A DNA stretch of 64,000 bases, taken from Kaistia adipata DSM 17808 (lineage in GTDB: Bacteria; Pseudomonadota; Alphaproteobacteria; Rhizobiales; Kaistiaceae). Numbering within the stretch: position 1 is the stretch's first letter; every line of letters begins with the position of its first letter. Below are positions 25,187-33,028 of this stretch, piece after piece. Under the pieces are notes generated by a model, which was not told the origin of the DNA, made no database searches, and worked only from the letters and a program-made list of their open reading frames with translations. The translations under genes were made by a program, and so were the position numbers. The stretch lies in the NCBI RefSeq assembly GCF_000423225.1, contig NZ_KE383991.1:1064217-1128216 (forward strand), given 5' to 3'.

Positions 25187-26245
25187 ATGGCGACCGTCCC
25201 CCCCGGACGTCCGGACAAGAGCCCGATTTCAAGAAGCCAGCCGACCATGGCTGACGTGGCGGAGCGCGCCGGCGTTTCCACCATGACCGTGTCGCGGGCC
25301 CTGAAGAAGGGCAGCCCGATCTCCGAGGAGACGCGGCAGCGGATCCTGCAGGCGATCGATGAGCTCGGCTATGTGCTCGACCAGTCGGCCGGCGCGCTCT
25401 CCTCCAAGCGCTCGGGCTTCGTGGCCACCCTCATCCCCTCGGTCAACAACTCGAATTTCTCCGACACGGTGCGCGGCATCACCGAGGCGCTCGAGGGCAG
25501 CGACCTGCAATTGCTGCTCGGCCACACCGACTATCTCGTCGAAAAGGAAGAGACGCTGCTCGAATCGATGCTGACGCGCCGGCCGGAGGGGATCATCGTC
25601 ACCGGCGGCTCGCACAGCCCGCGCGCGCGCCGCCTGCTCGAGGCCGTCGGCATTCCGGTGATCGAGACCTGGGACCTGCCCGCCAATCCGATCGAGCACG
25701 TCGTCGGCTTCTCGAACGCGGCGGCGATCCACGCGCTGGTGCACGACCTGCATGCGCGCGGCTATCGCAACATCGGCTTCATCGGCGGCACCAGCAACCG
25801 CGACACGCGCGGCGCCGACCGCAAGCTCGGCTATGCGCAGGCGATCGCCGAGCTCGGCCTGCAACAGCCGCGCGTGATCTCCTTCGGCAGCCCGCCCATC
25901 TCGATGTCGCAGGGCGCGGAAGCGATCGTCCAGCTGGTCACGCAATGGCCGGAAGTGGACGCCGCGATCTGCGTCTCCGACCTCTCCGCCTTCGGCGCGC
26001 TGATGGAATGCCATCGCCGTGGCTGGGCCGTTCCGGGCCGCATCGCGATCGCCGGCTTCGGCGATTTCGAGGTGGCGCGCTGCGCCCATCCCCGGATCAC
26101 GACCGTCTCCGTCGATGCGCAGGAGATCGGACGCGCGGCGGGCAAGCTGCTGCTGCGCGCCATCGCCGCCCGGCGCGACGACTGGGCTATCCCGCGCGAG
26201 ACGATGATCATGCCGTTCAAGGTGATCCAGCGCGAAAGCACGTGA
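25187..26245 (+). CDS. LacI-family repressor, gluconate repressor (GntR) type
   Basis: The protein of 352 residues has its helix-turn-helix at about residues 20-42 (TMADVAERAGVSTMTVSRAL), hinge LDQSAGALSS, and an effector domain with HTPR-like SHSPRARRLLEAVGIPVIE, ARGYRNIGFIGG and RIAIAGFGDFEVARCAHPRITTV. The layout and several blocks follow E. coli GntR, which binds TGTTACC-GGTAACA-like sites. The TGTTATCGATAACA family in this cluster is therefore its likely target, with gluconate, idonate or 5-ketogluconate as effector (inference). It ends in a strong hairpin. Confidence 0.9.
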   Translation: MATVPPGRPDKSPISRSQPTMADVAERAGVSTMTVSRALKKGSPISEETRQRILQAIDELGYVLDQSAGALSSKRSGFVATLIPSVNNSNFSDTVRGITEALEGSDLQLLLGHTDYLVEKEETLLESMLTRRPEGIIVTGGSHSPRARRLLEAVGIPVIETWDLPANPIEHVVGFSNAAAIHALVHDLHARGYRNIGFIGGTSNRDTRGADRKLGYAQAIAELGLQQPRVISFGSPPISMSQGAEAIVQLVTQWPEVDAAICVSDLSAFGALMECHRRGWAVPGRIAIAGFGDFEVARCAHPRITTVSVDAQEIGRAAGKLLLRAIAARRDDWAIPRETMIMPFKVIQREST

Positions 26246-26266
26246 CCGGGCCGAGGCCCGGTCACG
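26241..26266 (+). terminator. Stem-loop overlapping the end of the LacI gene
   Basis: CGTGACCGGGCC pairs perfectly with GGCCCGGTCACG across a two-base turn (in practice a four- to six-base loop). The stop codon of the regulator gene lies inside the left arm. No T-run follows, so its strength is uncertain. Confidence 0.55.
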
Positions 26267-26321
26267 CAATCGAGATCCGGGACGCATCGCAGGCGCTCCC
26301 CTGGCGATGCGCCGTCCGGCC

Positions 26322-26636
26322 TCAATCCATATGGAAGACTTCCTCGAGCGGGATCATCACCGGCGTGCCGTCGGGGTTCGTGTCCATGATGTCGCCCATA
26401 TGGGCGAACCACTTCTGCATCAGCGGCTGGGCGTTCAGCTCGTCGGCGCGGGCGCCTTCCGCGATGTGATTGATCGCGAACAGGATGTTCGTCTCCTCGT
26501 CGAGGAAGATCGAGTAGTCGCGCGCGCCGTGCACGGCGAGAAGCTCGCGCAGCTCCGGCCAGATCTCGTCATGGCGCTTCTTGTACTCGGCGCCACAGCC
26601 GGGCTTCATGCGCATCTTGAAACCGATCCGCTTCAT
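26322..26636 (-). CDS. rhaM: L-rhamnose mutarotase
   Basis: The 104-residue protein matches the RhaM family over its full length: KRIGFKMRMKPG, YKKRHDEIWPEL with the conserved His, DYSIFLDEETNILFA and a C-terminal PLMQKWFAHMGDIMDTNPDGTP. RhaM interconverts the alpha and beta anomers of L-rhamnose, and relatives act on L-fucose and other sugars. The rest of the rhamnose pathway is not here. An L-fuconate dehydratase lies 36 kb away. It is downstream of an FAD-linked oxidase on the same strand (55 bases between), so the two may share a transcript. Confidence 0.9.
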   Translation of the reverse strand: MKRIGFKMRMKPGCGAEYKKRHDEIWPELRELLAVHGARDYSIFLDEETNILFAINHIAEGARADELNAQPLMQKWFAHMGDIMDTNPDGTPVMIPLEEVFHMD

Positions 26637-26691
26637 TCCTGTCTCCCTTCGATGGCGGCCACGCCGGGCCGCTTTGTCGGATGGGTCGCGA

Positions 26692-28092
26692 TCAATCGAA
26701 GATCGCGCCGGGGTTCATCAGGTTGGCCGGGTCGAAGCCCGTCTTGAGGGTACGAAGCAGATCGAGCTGCGTTGCCGAAATCCGCGCGGCGAAGGCGTGG
26801 TGCTTGCGGCGGCCGATGCCATGCTCGGCGCTGATCGAGCCGTCGAAACGGTCGACCACCGCGAACAGCGCCGCCTCGCTCGCCTTGATCATCTCCTGGC
26901 GCGCGTCGCCCTGGAGATCGTCGGGCGGCACCACGACGAAATGCAGATTGCCGTCGCCGATATGGCCGTAGGTCAGCACGATGCCGCCCGCCGCCGTGAC
27001 CGCGAGTTCCGCCTCGACCGCTTCGATGAAGGCCGCGACCGCCGAGATCGGCACCGAGACATCGCTGCGCAGATGACTGCCATGGCGGACCTGCGCCTCG
27101 ACCACCGCCTCGCGGATCGCCCAGATCTTCTGCGCCTGGGTGGCGCTGGAGGCACGCACGCCGTCGAGGATTATCTCCGCCTCGAAGGCGGTCTCGACGA
27201 AGCCGCCGACCAGCGCCTCGAGATCGAGCGGCCCGCTCGACGCCGCCTCGAGCAGCACGTAGTGCGGCGCCGCCGTGTCGAGCGGGTTGACGATGTCGGG
27301 CATGGTCATCGCCATGGCGACGCTCTTGTCCGAGATCAGCTCGAAGGCGGACAGGAGATCGGCGAGCTCGCGCCGCGCTGCGGCGAACAGGCGGATCGCG
27401 GCCTCTGCGGATTCGACCGCCAGGAACAGCGTCTCGACACGGCTCGGCTTGGGGAAGAGCTTCAGCGTTGCCGCCGTGACGATGCCGAGCGTGCCTTCCG
27501 AGCCGATAAACAGCTGCTTCAGGTCGTAGCCGGTATTGTCCTTGCGCAGCTTCTTCAGCCCGTTCCAGACGCGGCCGTCCGGCAGCACCACCTCGAGCCC
27601 GAGCACGAGGTCGCGCATCATGCCGTAGCGCAGCACGTTGATGCCGCCGGCATTGGTCGCGACATTGCCGCCGATCTGGCAGCTGCCCTTGGCGCCGAGC
27701 GACAGCGGGAACAGGAGATCCTCCGCCGCGACGGCCTCGTGCAGCGCTTCCAGCACGCAGCCGGCCTCGACGACGACGCTGAAGTTCAGCGGATCGATCT
27801 CGCGGATGGCGTTCATCCGCTCCAGGCTGACGATGGCGTGCGGCCCGTCGGTGCGCGCCGCAGCGCCCTCGACGAGACCGGTATGGCCCCCTTGCGGGAC
27901 CATCGCGATGCCGTTCGCCGCGCAATGACGGACCAGCGCGACGACCTCGTCGACGGTCCGCGGCCGCGCGATGAAGGACGGGTTGCCGTCGGCCTCGCCC
28001 GACCAGTCGCGGATGTAGTGTGATCCGCGATCGATGTCGCGGATGAGGATGGCTTCATCCAGCTCGGCCTCGGCCTTGCCCATTTCATGCAT
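26692..28092 (-). CDS. FAD-linked oxidase, D-lactate/2-hydroxyacid dehydrogenase type (GlcD-like)
   Basis: The protein of 466 residues has the PCMH-type FAD domain (PSFIARPRTVDEVVALVRHC, MVPQGGHTGLVEGA, then GSCQIGGNVATNAGGINVLRYG) and the C-terminal FAD-oxidase domain closing with SAEHGIGRRK and LKTGFDPANLMNPG. Members oxidise D-lactate, glycolate, D-2-hydroxyglutarate or similar 2-hydroxyacids and pass electrons on. The true substrate is open; with RhaM beside it, a lactate end product of deoxy-sugar breakdown is a reasonable guess. ATG 28083 has better spacing from GAAGGA than ATG 28092; both give the same domains. Confidence 0.85.
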   Translation of the reverse strand: MHEMGKAEAELDEAILIRDIDRGSHYIRDWSGEADGNPSFIARPRTVDEVVALVRHCAANGIAMVPQGGHTGLVEGAAARTDGPHAIVSLERMNAIREIDPLNFSVVVEAGCVLEALHEAVAAEDLLFPLSLGAKGSCQIGGNVATNAGGINVLRYGMMRDLVLGLEVVLPDGRVWNGLKKLRKDNTGYDLKQLFIGSEGTLGIVTAATLKLFPKPSRVETLFLAVESAEAAIRLFAAARRELADLLSAFELISDKSVAMAMTMPDIVNPLDTAAPHYVLLEAASSGPLDLEALVGGFVETAFEAEIILDGVRASSATQAQKIWAIREAVVEAQVRHGSHLRSDVSVPISAVAAFIEAVEAELAVTAAGGIVLTYGHIGDGNLHFVVVPPDDLQGDARQEMIKASEAALFAVVDRFDGSISAEHGIGRRKHHAFAARISATQLDLLRTLKTGFDPANLMNPGAIFD

Positions 28093-28589
28093 TCCTTCGG
28101 GAGGGGAGCCCGCCCAATTTCAGAGGAAGGACCGGCCCTCGCAGGCGTCCTCGAAGCGTGTGGCGAGGTTTTCCGCCGCCCGGTAGCGGCGCATCGTGCA
28201 GGTCGGATTGACGGTCACTCGCCCGAATAGTGATATCTCAGATATTTTAAAATTGACGGTGTGGCAATCCCTCACTAGGAGGAAAGGGCACGCACCGATG
28301 ATGGTCGCACAATCGTCGTGGCGTCAGTCGCCACGGCGATCGTGGTGGCGCGCCTGCAAGAATGGTCGATCCGGCCAGCGCGGCGCGCGGACAGCGATAC
28401 ATGGTCATGACGGGACGACGATGCGATTGAGGATAAGCGGCACTCGGGCGCCCGGCGCGGTGCCACCGGGCTTCCGGGACGCGCGGGCTTGTGCCATGCC
28501 ATGGACGGTTCGTTGGAAAATGACCGATCCGCCGATCGCCCGGCTTGGCTCGGACCCGAGCCGCCGCCCAGGAGGGGAGCAGCCGTTTC
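28093..28589. other. Long divergent intergenic region, no convincing gene
   Basis: The region lies between the minus-strand oxidase and the plus-strand FCD regulator. It has an A/T-rich palindromic site at 28233-28245 and a Shine-Dalgarno-like AGGAGGAAAGG at 28278-28288 followed by ATG at 28299. The frame from that ATG has no recognisable protein and odd composition, so it may be a leader or the ruin of a lost gene. Confidence 0.5.
28233..28245. promoter_or_regulatory. Palindrome ATATC-TCA-GATAT in the A/T-rich divergent promoter region
   Basis: Perfect 5-bp arms, 3-bp spacer, embedded in the only A/T-rich stretch of this gap. It lies about 140 bases upstream of the oxidase start. A role as operator for the FCD regulator encoded at 28590, or as part of a promoter, is plausible but unproven. 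Confidence 0.4.
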
Positions 28590-29282
28590 ATGACCGCACA
28601 GCTTGACCGTCCGAAATCCCTGACCGCGATGGCCTTCGAGCGCCTGCTCGAGAGCATCACCCATGGCGAGATCGCCTATGGCACGATGTTGAGCGAGAAG
28701 GCCGTCGCCGAGACCTTCGGCACCAGCAAGACGCCGATCCGCGAGGCGTTCTTCCAGCTGCAGTCGCTCGGCCTCGTCGAGATCCGCCCGCAGAAGGGCT
28801 GCTTCGTCCCCTATCCCACCATCGAGCAGGTACGCGAGCTCTGCGAACTGCGCATCGAGCTCGAATCCTACGCGCTGCGGCTCTCGATGGAGCGCGGCGC
28901 CAAGAAGCTCCTCAAGGCCGTGACCCGGACGCTCGGCCAGATGGAGGAGATGCGCGACCAGTATCGGTTCGAGACCTATCACCGCCTCGATCAGGATTTT
29001 CACAAGGCGTTCTTCATCGCCTGCGGCAATGCCCTGCTCGAAGAAGTCTATGGCGCGATCGACCCGCGCATCCAGGCGCTGCGCGCCAATTTCTCGTCCC
29101 CGAACGAGACCTTGTTCGACGTCTCCAAATCCGAGCACCAGGCGATCGTCGACGCCATCGCCCGCGAGGACCTGGCGAGCGCGACGCAGACGATCCGCGA
29201 CCACATCAGCCGCGTCCGCGACATCTATTCGGAAGGCATCACCAAGCTGAAGCAATCGGACCCGACGCTGGCGGCGCACTAG
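28590..29282 (+). CDS. GntR-family regulator with FCD domain
   Basis: The 230-residue protein has a winged helix (GTMLSEKAVAETFGTSKTPIREAFFQL), a linker VEIRPQKGCFV and the FCD helices (ELRIELESYALR, YHRLDQDFHKAFFIACGN, SEHQAIVDAIA, IRDHISRVRDI) with Asp and three His as likely metal ligands. It belongs to the VanR branch by eye. Start MTAQLDRPK at 28590 follows GGAGGGGAG. It is divergent from the FAD oxidase–RhaM pair and probably regulates it. Confidence 0.88.
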   Translation: MTAQLDRPKSLTAMAFERLLESITHGEIAYGTMLSEKAVAETFGTSKTPIREAFFQLQSLGLVEIRPQKGCFVPYPTIEQVRELCELRIELESYALRLSMERGAKKLLKAVTRTLGQMEEMRDQYRFETYHRLDQDFHKAFFIACGNALLEEVYGAIDPRIQALRANFSSPNETLFDVSKSEHQAIVDAIAREDLASATQTIRDHISRVRDIYSEGITKLKQSDPTLAAH

Positions 29283-29345
29283 GCGATGCCTTCCTCGAGT
29301 TCGACACCGAAGGGTCGCCGAGACCGAGGCCCGGGGGGCGTCCGG

Positions 29346-29783
29346 TCAGCTCGAATGTTCCAGATGGATCAGCGGATACGGCCGGCCCTGTCCGTCGATC
29401 GGCGAGCGGCCGGTGCGGCGGAATCCCATTCGTTCATAGAAGCGAACGGCCTGATCGTTCTGCTCGTTGACGTCGGTCGTCATTCCCGGATGAAGCGCGA
29501 GGCCGTGGCGCACGAGCGCTGCCCCGACGCCGGTTCCGCGCTGCGCGGGATCGACGAAAAGCGCCTCCATATGGCCGCCGTCGATCAGCATGAAGCCGAG
29601 CGGATCGTCATCGGCGTCGACCGCCAGCCAGAGCGGGGCCTGGGGAAGGAAGCCGCACACCAACGCGTCGATGGCGATGCGATCCTCAGGCGTCAGAAAA
29701 TCGTGCGTGGCGTCGACGGCGCCTCGCCAGATTTCGATGATGCGGTCGCCCTCGCCCGGGCGGGACATTCGGATCCTGGTCAT
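29346..29783 (-). CDS. yjaB: GNAT acetyltransferase, YjaB type
   Basis: A 145-residue GNAT enzyme. It matches E. coli YjaB closely through the whole chain: GAVDATHDFLTPEDR, FLPQAPLWLAVD, GFMLIDGGHMEALFVDP, the acetyl-CoA loop RGTGVGAALV, TTDVNEQNDQAVRFYERMGF and GRPYPLIHL. E. coli YjaB acetylates lysines of proteins. The ATG at 29783 fits the family start; a long upstream extension of the frame is not family-like. It stands alone, convergent with the FCD regulator. Confidence 0.88.
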   Translation of the reverse strand: MTRIRMSRPGEGDRIIEIWRGAVDATHDFLTPEDRIAIDALVCGFLPQAPLWLAVDADDDPLGFMLIDGGHMEALFVDPAQRGTGVGAALVRHGLALHPGMTTDVNEQNDQAVRFYERMGFRRTGRSPIDGQGRPYPLIHLEHSS

Positions 29784-30031
29784 GGCGTCCGCATACAGTG
29801 ATTTGGCGCGGTGGGTAAGACCGTCGCGGCAAGGGCGTGGCCACGGCCGACGCGGCCCCGGGCCTGTCATGAGCCGACAGGTTCGGACCGACGTCGGTTT
29901 CGCGGGGCCGTCTCCTTGGGATGCCCATTCGACGGCGCGCCTTGAAGCCGGCCGGCCGGGCACATCCCGTTCCGGTAGGTCCTGCGCCCGAAGCGTGCTA
30001 TGGCGTCGCGGTTCAGACCAAACGGGCCCTG

Positions 30032-30829
30032 ATGACTGCGGAATCGAAGAACCCAGCCGACAACCGCCTTTCGCGACTGCGACGGCGGCTCCACTTCCTG
30101 TATCACAGCCGGGCGCGGCCGGCCCGGATCTTCCAGGCCTGCGTCATCGTCGTCGACCTCGCCATCATCGCCTTCTTCGTCGCGACGCCGGTGCTGCGCG
30201 ACGCGGCCGCCTTTCTCTGGCTGGACTATGCCGTCGCCATCATCCTGGCGGCCGACATCGTCGCCCGCGCGCTGTCGGAGCCGAGGATCCTGGCCTGGCT
30301 GAAACAGCCGACCGTCATCGTCGACATCTTCATCCTGGCGACGCTGCTCTTTCCCCATTCGCTGGCCAATCTCGGCTTCCTGCGCATCCTCAGGCTCTGG
30401 TCGCTGTCGCGCAGCGGGCAGCTCTGGCGGCCGATCCGCTCCAACCGCTTCGCGCGCTGGGAGCAGCCGCTCGGCGCCGTGCTCAACCTCGTCACCTTCC
30501 TGCTCGTCGCCACCGGCTTCATCTACACCTTCTTCTTCCGCCACAATCCCGGCATCGACGGCTACATCGACGCCCTCTACTTCACCGTGGCGACGGTGAC
30601 GACGACCGGCTTCGGCGACATCACGCTGGCCGGCCCCTGGGGCAAACTGACGTCGATCGTGACGATGATCTGCGGCATCTCGCTGTTCGTCCGCCTCGCC
30701 CAGGCCATCGTCCGCCCCAGCAAGGTCTACCACCCCTGCCCGCGCTGCGCGCTGCAATGGCACGACCAGGACGCCGTGCACTGCAAGGCCTGCGGCCAGA
30801 TCCTGGCCATTCCCGACGAGGGCACATGA
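30032..30829 (+). CDS. Voltage-gated-like potassium channel with C-terminal zinc ribbon
   Basis: The 265-residue membrane protein has an S1-S4-like domain (hydrophobic segments about 38-58, 68-85, 95-112; Arg-bearing LGFLRILRLWSLSR as S4), a pore domain with helix ALYFTVATVT and the selectivity filter TTGFGD, then a last membrane helix. The tail contains two Cys pairs, CPRCALQW and CKACGQ, forming a probable zinc ribbon. Potassium selectivity follows from the filter T-x-GFGD. The soluble zinc ribbon replaces the usual RCK or cyclic-nucleotide domain and may sense zinc or redox state. The start at 30032 is the ATG nearest the first conserved part. Confidence 0.82.
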   Translation: MTAESKNPADNRLSRLRRRLHFLYHSRARPARIFQACVIVVDLAIIAFFVATPVLRDAAAFLWLDYAVAIILAADIVARALSEPRILAWLKQPTVIVDIFILATLLFPHSLANLGFLRILRLWSLSRSGQLWRPIRSNRFARWEQPLGAVLNLVTFLLVATGFIYTFFFRHNPGIDGYIDALYFTVATVTTTGFGDITLAGPWGKLTSIVTMICGISLFVRLAQAIVRPSKVYHPCPRCALQWHDQDAVHCKACGQILAIPDEGT

Positions 30830-30878
30830 GCCCGGCGGAGCCGCTGGCGACGTTCCCGTTTTGTGCTAACATTCGGGC

Positions 30879-31430
30879 ATGAGCACACAAGGCCTCGCCC
30901 TGTTCGACACGCCGATCGGCCGCTGCGGCATCAGCTGGAGCGCGCGCGGTATCACCGGGCTGCAGTTTCCGGGCGACAACGCCGAGGCGACGCGTTCGGA
31001 GCTGGCGCGCCGCTTTCCGGAAGCGCGCGACATCGAGCCGCCGGCCTTCGTCACGACGGCGATCGCGGCCATCATCGCCCTGCTCGAAGGCGCCGACGAC
31101 GACCTGACCAGCATCCCGCTCGATCCCGACCACATCCCGCCGTTCAACCAGCGCGTCTATGACGTAACGCGCGCCATCCCGCCCGGCGAGACGCTGACCT
31201 ATGGCGAGGTGGCGGCGGCGATCGGCGAGCCGGGCGCGGCGCGCGCCGTTGGCCGCGCGCTCGGCGAGAACCCCTATCCCATCCTCATCCCCTGCCACCG
31301 CGTGCTGGCGGCGGGCGGCAAGATGGGCGGTTTCTCCGGCACAGGCGGCATCGCCACCAAGCGCCGGATCCTGGCCATCGAAAGCCGCGCCAAGCTCGAC
31401 GCGCTGCCGCTTTTCAAGGCCGGCGGCTGA
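30879..31430 (+). CDS. ogt: Methylated-DNA–protein-cysteine methyltransferase (Ogt type)
   Basis: This 183-residue protein has the alkyltransferase core: FNQRVYDVTRAIPPGETLTYGE with the helix-turn-helix start, ARAVGRAL with the finger Arg, and the active site IPCHRV with the acceptor Cys139, followed by GGFSG. It removes alkyl groups from O6-methylguanine or O4-methylthymine to its own cysteine. The N-terminal part is short and Ada-like domains are absent, so it is an Ogt-type protein. It follows the channel gene by about 50 bases. Confidence 0.9.
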   Translation: MSTQGLALFDTPIGRCGISWSARGITGLQFPGDNAEATRSELARRFPEARDIEPPAFVTTAIAAIIALLEGADDDLTSIPLDPDHIPPFNQRVYDVTRAIPPGETLTYGEVAAAIGEPGAARAVGRALGENPYPILIPCHRVLAAGGKMGGFSGTGGIATKRRILAIESRAKLDALPLFKAGG

Positions 31431-31436
31431 CGCGCT

Positions 31437-32279
31437 TCAGCGCCAGCCGAACTGCGGCTTGTAGCCGAGCACGCGCTTCGCCTTCTCGATCGACAGCAGC
31501 GTCTCGTGCGGCGCAAGCGGATGCTTGCGCGCGATGCCCGGAAACGCCTCGTCGAGCAGCGAGTCGTTCGAGCGGCTCATCACGCCGTCCTCGTTGGCGA
31601 TGACGAACACCTCGGCGCCCTTCAGCGGCGATTCGAGCGCGAGGCGGCACGACTGCGCCGCGTCCCGCACGTCGATATAGGCCCAGAGGTTCCACTTGCG
31701 GGCGTTGATGTCGGCATCGAAGGCCGGGAACTCGCCATAGCGCTCCGGCGCGATCACGTTGGAGAAGCGCAGGCCGAAGATCTTCATCTCCGGATCCCAG
31801 CGGCAGAACTCCTTCGCCATCTCCTCGCCGAGGAATTTTGACAGCGAATAGGCCGTCTCAGGACGGCCGCGATATTCCTCGTCGACCGGGACGTAGGGCG
31901 GCGGCGTGTCGAACGGCAAGCCGAGGACGGTCTCGCTGGATGCCCAGACGACGTTGCGGATGCCGAGCACCCTCGCCGCCTCGAACACGTTGTAGGTCGA
32001 GACCATGTTGGTTTCGAAGATCACGTGGTTCGGCGCGAGCCCCGGCGCGGGAATGGCGGCGAGATGGACGATGCCGGTGACCTTGCGGATGCGGTCGTCG
32101 ACGCTGGAGAAAGCGGCCAGCGCCTGGCCGTGATCGGTCAGGTCGACCTTGCTGAACGGCACGCCCTGGCCGGCCGGCGGCGGCGCCATGTCGATCGAGG
32201 CGACCTCGTAGCCATGTTCGACGAGATCCTTCACCACCGCGCGGCCCGCGAGCCCGCTTCCCCCCGTGACGATGATCAT
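31437..32279 (-). CDS. NAD-dependent epimerase/dehydratase (extended SDR)
   Basis: The protein of 280 residues starts MIIVTGGSGLAGRAV after GGGAGGAAATC, which fixes the start at 32279. It has the Rossmann loop GGSGLAG, the IVHLAAIPAPG segment, ASSETVLGLP, catalytic YSLSK and FGLRFSNVI. The type is close to UDP-glucose 4-epimerase-like and uronate-dehydrogenase-like proteins; it is shorter than true GalE. The reaction cannot be fixed. A perfect 16-bp palindrome lies 54-69 bases upstream, so it is probably induced by a sugar via a LacI-family protein encoded elsewhere. Confidence 0.82.
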   Translation of the reverse strand: MIIVTGGSGLAGRAVVKDLVEHGYEVASIDMAPPPAGQGVPFSKVDLTDHGQALAAFSSVDDRIRKVTGIVHLAAIPAPGLAPNHVIFETNMVSTYNVFEAARVLGIRNVVWASSETVLGLPFDTPPPYVPVDEEYRGRPETAYSLSKFLGEEMAKEFCRWDPEMKIFGLRFSNVIAPERYGEFPAFDADINARKWNLWAYIDVRDAAQSCRLALESPLKGAEVFVIANEDGVMSRSNDSLLDEAFPGIARKHPLAPHETLLSIEKAKRVLGYKPQFGWR

Positions 32280-32332
32280 GATTTCCTCCCGGCCATGTCG
32301 TTGAAGCGCCGGCCCCCTGTGGCCAGACCGCC

Positions 32333-32348
32333 ATGCTAGCGCTAGCAT
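32333..32348. promoter_or_regulatory. LacI-type operator ATGCTAGCGCTAGCAT upstream of the epimerase gene
   Basis: A perfect 16-bp palindrome with a central GCGC, of the kind used by LacI-family regulators of sugar genes in alphaproteobacteria. It lies upstream of the epimerase start at 32279. No regulator gene is adjacent. The two LacI proteins of this window have other candidate sites. Confidence 0.65.
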
Positions 32349-32573
32349 AGCAGCCGGCAAGGGCGTGACAATGGCGGGAACGACGGGCCGCGCGGCACGT
32401 CTTCCGGCGGGATGGGCGCATTTGCCACGAGGCCAGTCCGGCCCGAAACAGACTATCCAGACGGCTGCCCGCCTCGCCATGCGAGTGGATCCTTCGATCC
32501 GCACGCGGCATGAAGCGGCGGCATCGTGGCTCAATGCGCCGGCCGACCCGGCCCCCGACAGGAGAAGAACTCG

Positions 32574-32933
32574 ATGAACGGTCAGCGCGCCCTCCTCGTC
32601 GTCGCGGGACTTGCCGGCATGCTCGGCGTGGCGATGGCCGCCGCCGGCGCCCATGTGCCGGGCGGCGAGCGGCTCGGCACCGCCGGCAACATGGCGATGG
32701 CGCAGGCCCCCGCTTTGCTGGCGCTCGGCTTCTTCGTGCCGGCGACGGCCATCCTTATGACGATCTCGGCCTGGGCGATCGCGCTCGGCCTCGTCGGCTT
32801 CGCCGGCGCGCTCGCCTTCCACACGCTGACCGGCAATCCCGCCCTCTCCTTCATCGCGCCGATCGGCGGCACGACGATGATGATCGGCTGGCTCGGCGTC
32901 GCCGTCTCCGCCCTGGTGCAGAAGCGCCGCTAG
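32574..32933 (+). CDS. DUF423 family small membrane protein
   Basis: The 119-residue protein has four membrane helices and the DUF423 pattern: LAGMLGVAMAAAGAHVPGGERLG at the N-terminus, TGNPALSFIAPIGGTTMMIGWLGVAV at the end. Relatives are small inner-membrane proteins of unknown function (E. coli YgdD type). ATG 32574 follows AGGAGAAG. It lies 95 bases upstream of release factor 3. Confidence 0.75.
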   Translation: MNGQRALLVVAGLAGMLGVAMAAAGAHVPGGERLGTAGNMAMAQAPALLALGFFVPATAILMTISAWAIALGLVGFAGALAFHTLTGNPALSFIAPIGGTTMMIGWLGVAVSALVQKRR

Positions 32934-33028
32934 CCCGCCAGCAAACGCTCCGGGGCGCTCGGGGCTGGCCTTTCCGCGCCGTCTCGTCTATCGATGCGGC
33001 CGCTCCGAAATTTGTGAAAAGACTGCTC

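Noticed and set aside
26581-28023. A 480-codon plus-strand frame opposite the FAD-linked oxidase
   Set aside because: Low-complexity Arg/Asp/Gln composition, no ribosome site or family; the oxidase on the minus strand accounts for the coding signal.
28299-28606. Small gene after the AGGAGGAAAGG site
   Set aside because: Translation is Arg/Trp-rich without pattern and runs into the ribosome site of the next gene; no family resemblance.
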